DNA of 64,000 nucleotides from Microvirga arvi (GTDB taxonomy: Bacteria; Pseudomonadota; Alphaproteobacteria; Rhizobiales; Beijerinckiaceae): NCBI RefSeq assembly GCF_016892765.1, contig NZ_JAFEMD010000017.1, forward strand, positions 54,819-118,818. Reading direction: 5' to 3'. The notes beneath the pieces were generated by a model, which worked only from the letters and a program-made list of their open reading frames with translations, had not been told where the DNA came from and ran no database searches. A program made the position numbers and the translations under genes. Below, in pieces: positions 63,848 to 64,000 of the stretch (position 1 is its first letter; the number at the start of each line of letters is the position of its first letter).

Positions 63848-63898
63848 GCAGATGCTATGGCGAAGGGAGCCCGGCGGCGCAAGGGGTGAGCATCATTT

Positions 63899-64000
63899 CC
63901 CCTCCCCCTTGCGGGGAGGGGTAAGGGGCGGGGGTGGTCCGACTGGGTGGGCGATCGCGGAGATGACAATCCTCCCTTTCCCACCCGGGAGAGGGGATGC
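63899..64000. repeat. GC-rich intergenic repeat at the window edge (family C)
   Basis: CCCCTCCCC (63899-63907) pairs with GGGGAGGGG (63913-63921) around a 5-base loop, followed by GTAAGGGGCGGGGGTGG, and a CCTCCCTTTCCCACCCGGGAGAGGGG stretch near the end. This polypurine/polypyrimidine element recurs in many Hyphomicrobiales genomes; only one, probably incomplete, copy is seen here. Confidence 0.65.

Overview
The window looks like chromosomal DNA of a GC-rich alphaproteobacterium of the order Hyphomicrobiales (Rhizobiales). This is inferred from the housekeeping set on the right (yacG-maf, pssA-psd, an Atm1-type exporter, cimA, cysS, gltX), from DUF2865 and CreA proteins, and from typical intergenic palindromes. 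The integrase type and the repeat families suggest a Methylobacteriaceae/Microvirga-like organism, but that is only an impression from memory. No rRNA, CRISPR array or intact insertion sequence was seen; there is one tRNA (tRNA-Phe, 45156-45231).

The window has two halves. Positions 1-42.3 kb are accessory: a series of import-and-degrade operons, most with their own regulator beside them. (A) 595-8681, minus strand: a LacI-family regulator, a ferric/hexose-phosphate-type ABC transporter (fused permease, binding protein, ATPase), a dual-specificity-type phosphatase and two inositol-monophosphatase-family proteins. A perfect 26-bp palindrome lies in front of the transporter and a half-matching copy in front of the regulator. 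The best reading is uptake and dephosphorylation of a phosphorylated organic compound. (B) 9270-22809, minus strand: one tightly overlapping operon of twelve genes: HutC-type regulator, branched-chain-type ABC transporter, MmgE/PrpD, an isocitrate-lyase-superfamily C-C lyase, HyuB, HyuA, an isochorismatase-fold protein lacking the usual catalytic cysteine, and a fumarate-reductase-like flavoprotein. A LeuC/LeuD-type hydratase pair is transcribed divergently (22962-24997). Together they look like an uncharacterised pathway that opens a lactam or cyclic imide and finishes with hydration and cleavage of a substituted malate. (C) 25504-35816: a divergent unit with an FCD-type GntR regulator, a cytosine-deaminase-like amidohydrolase, a dipeptide-type ABC transporter with fused ATPases, a TrzN/SsnA-type amidohydrolase and a CynX-like exporter/importer. 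(D) 35831-42273: a FadR-type regulator facing an operon of polar-amino-acid-type ABC transporter, ureidoglycolate lyase, a class V aminotransferase-fold enzyme and a dihydropyrimidinase/hydantoinase. C and D both point to N-heterocycle or ureide use.

Between these and the core lies a small decayed mobile region (42.5-44.9 kb): a tyrosine integrase broken by a frameshift, an unknown small gene, and a Fic toxin broken by a single-base slip in a homopolymer behind a small antitoxin-like gene. tRNA-Phe follows, with its 3' end facing the mobile region.

From 45.3 kb on the genes are ordinary core functions: yacG, maf, phospholipid synthesis (pssA, psd), an Atm1-like ABC exporter, a LysM envelope protein, a LOG-family phosphoribohydrolase, citramalate synthase, a GNAT acetyltransferase, cysS, an ArgP/ArgO-LysE pair, creA, a VOC protein, a DUF2865 protein, an ABC-2 exporter and gltX. 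Three families of intergenic palindromic repeats sit here, one of which also occurs at 25.3 kb.
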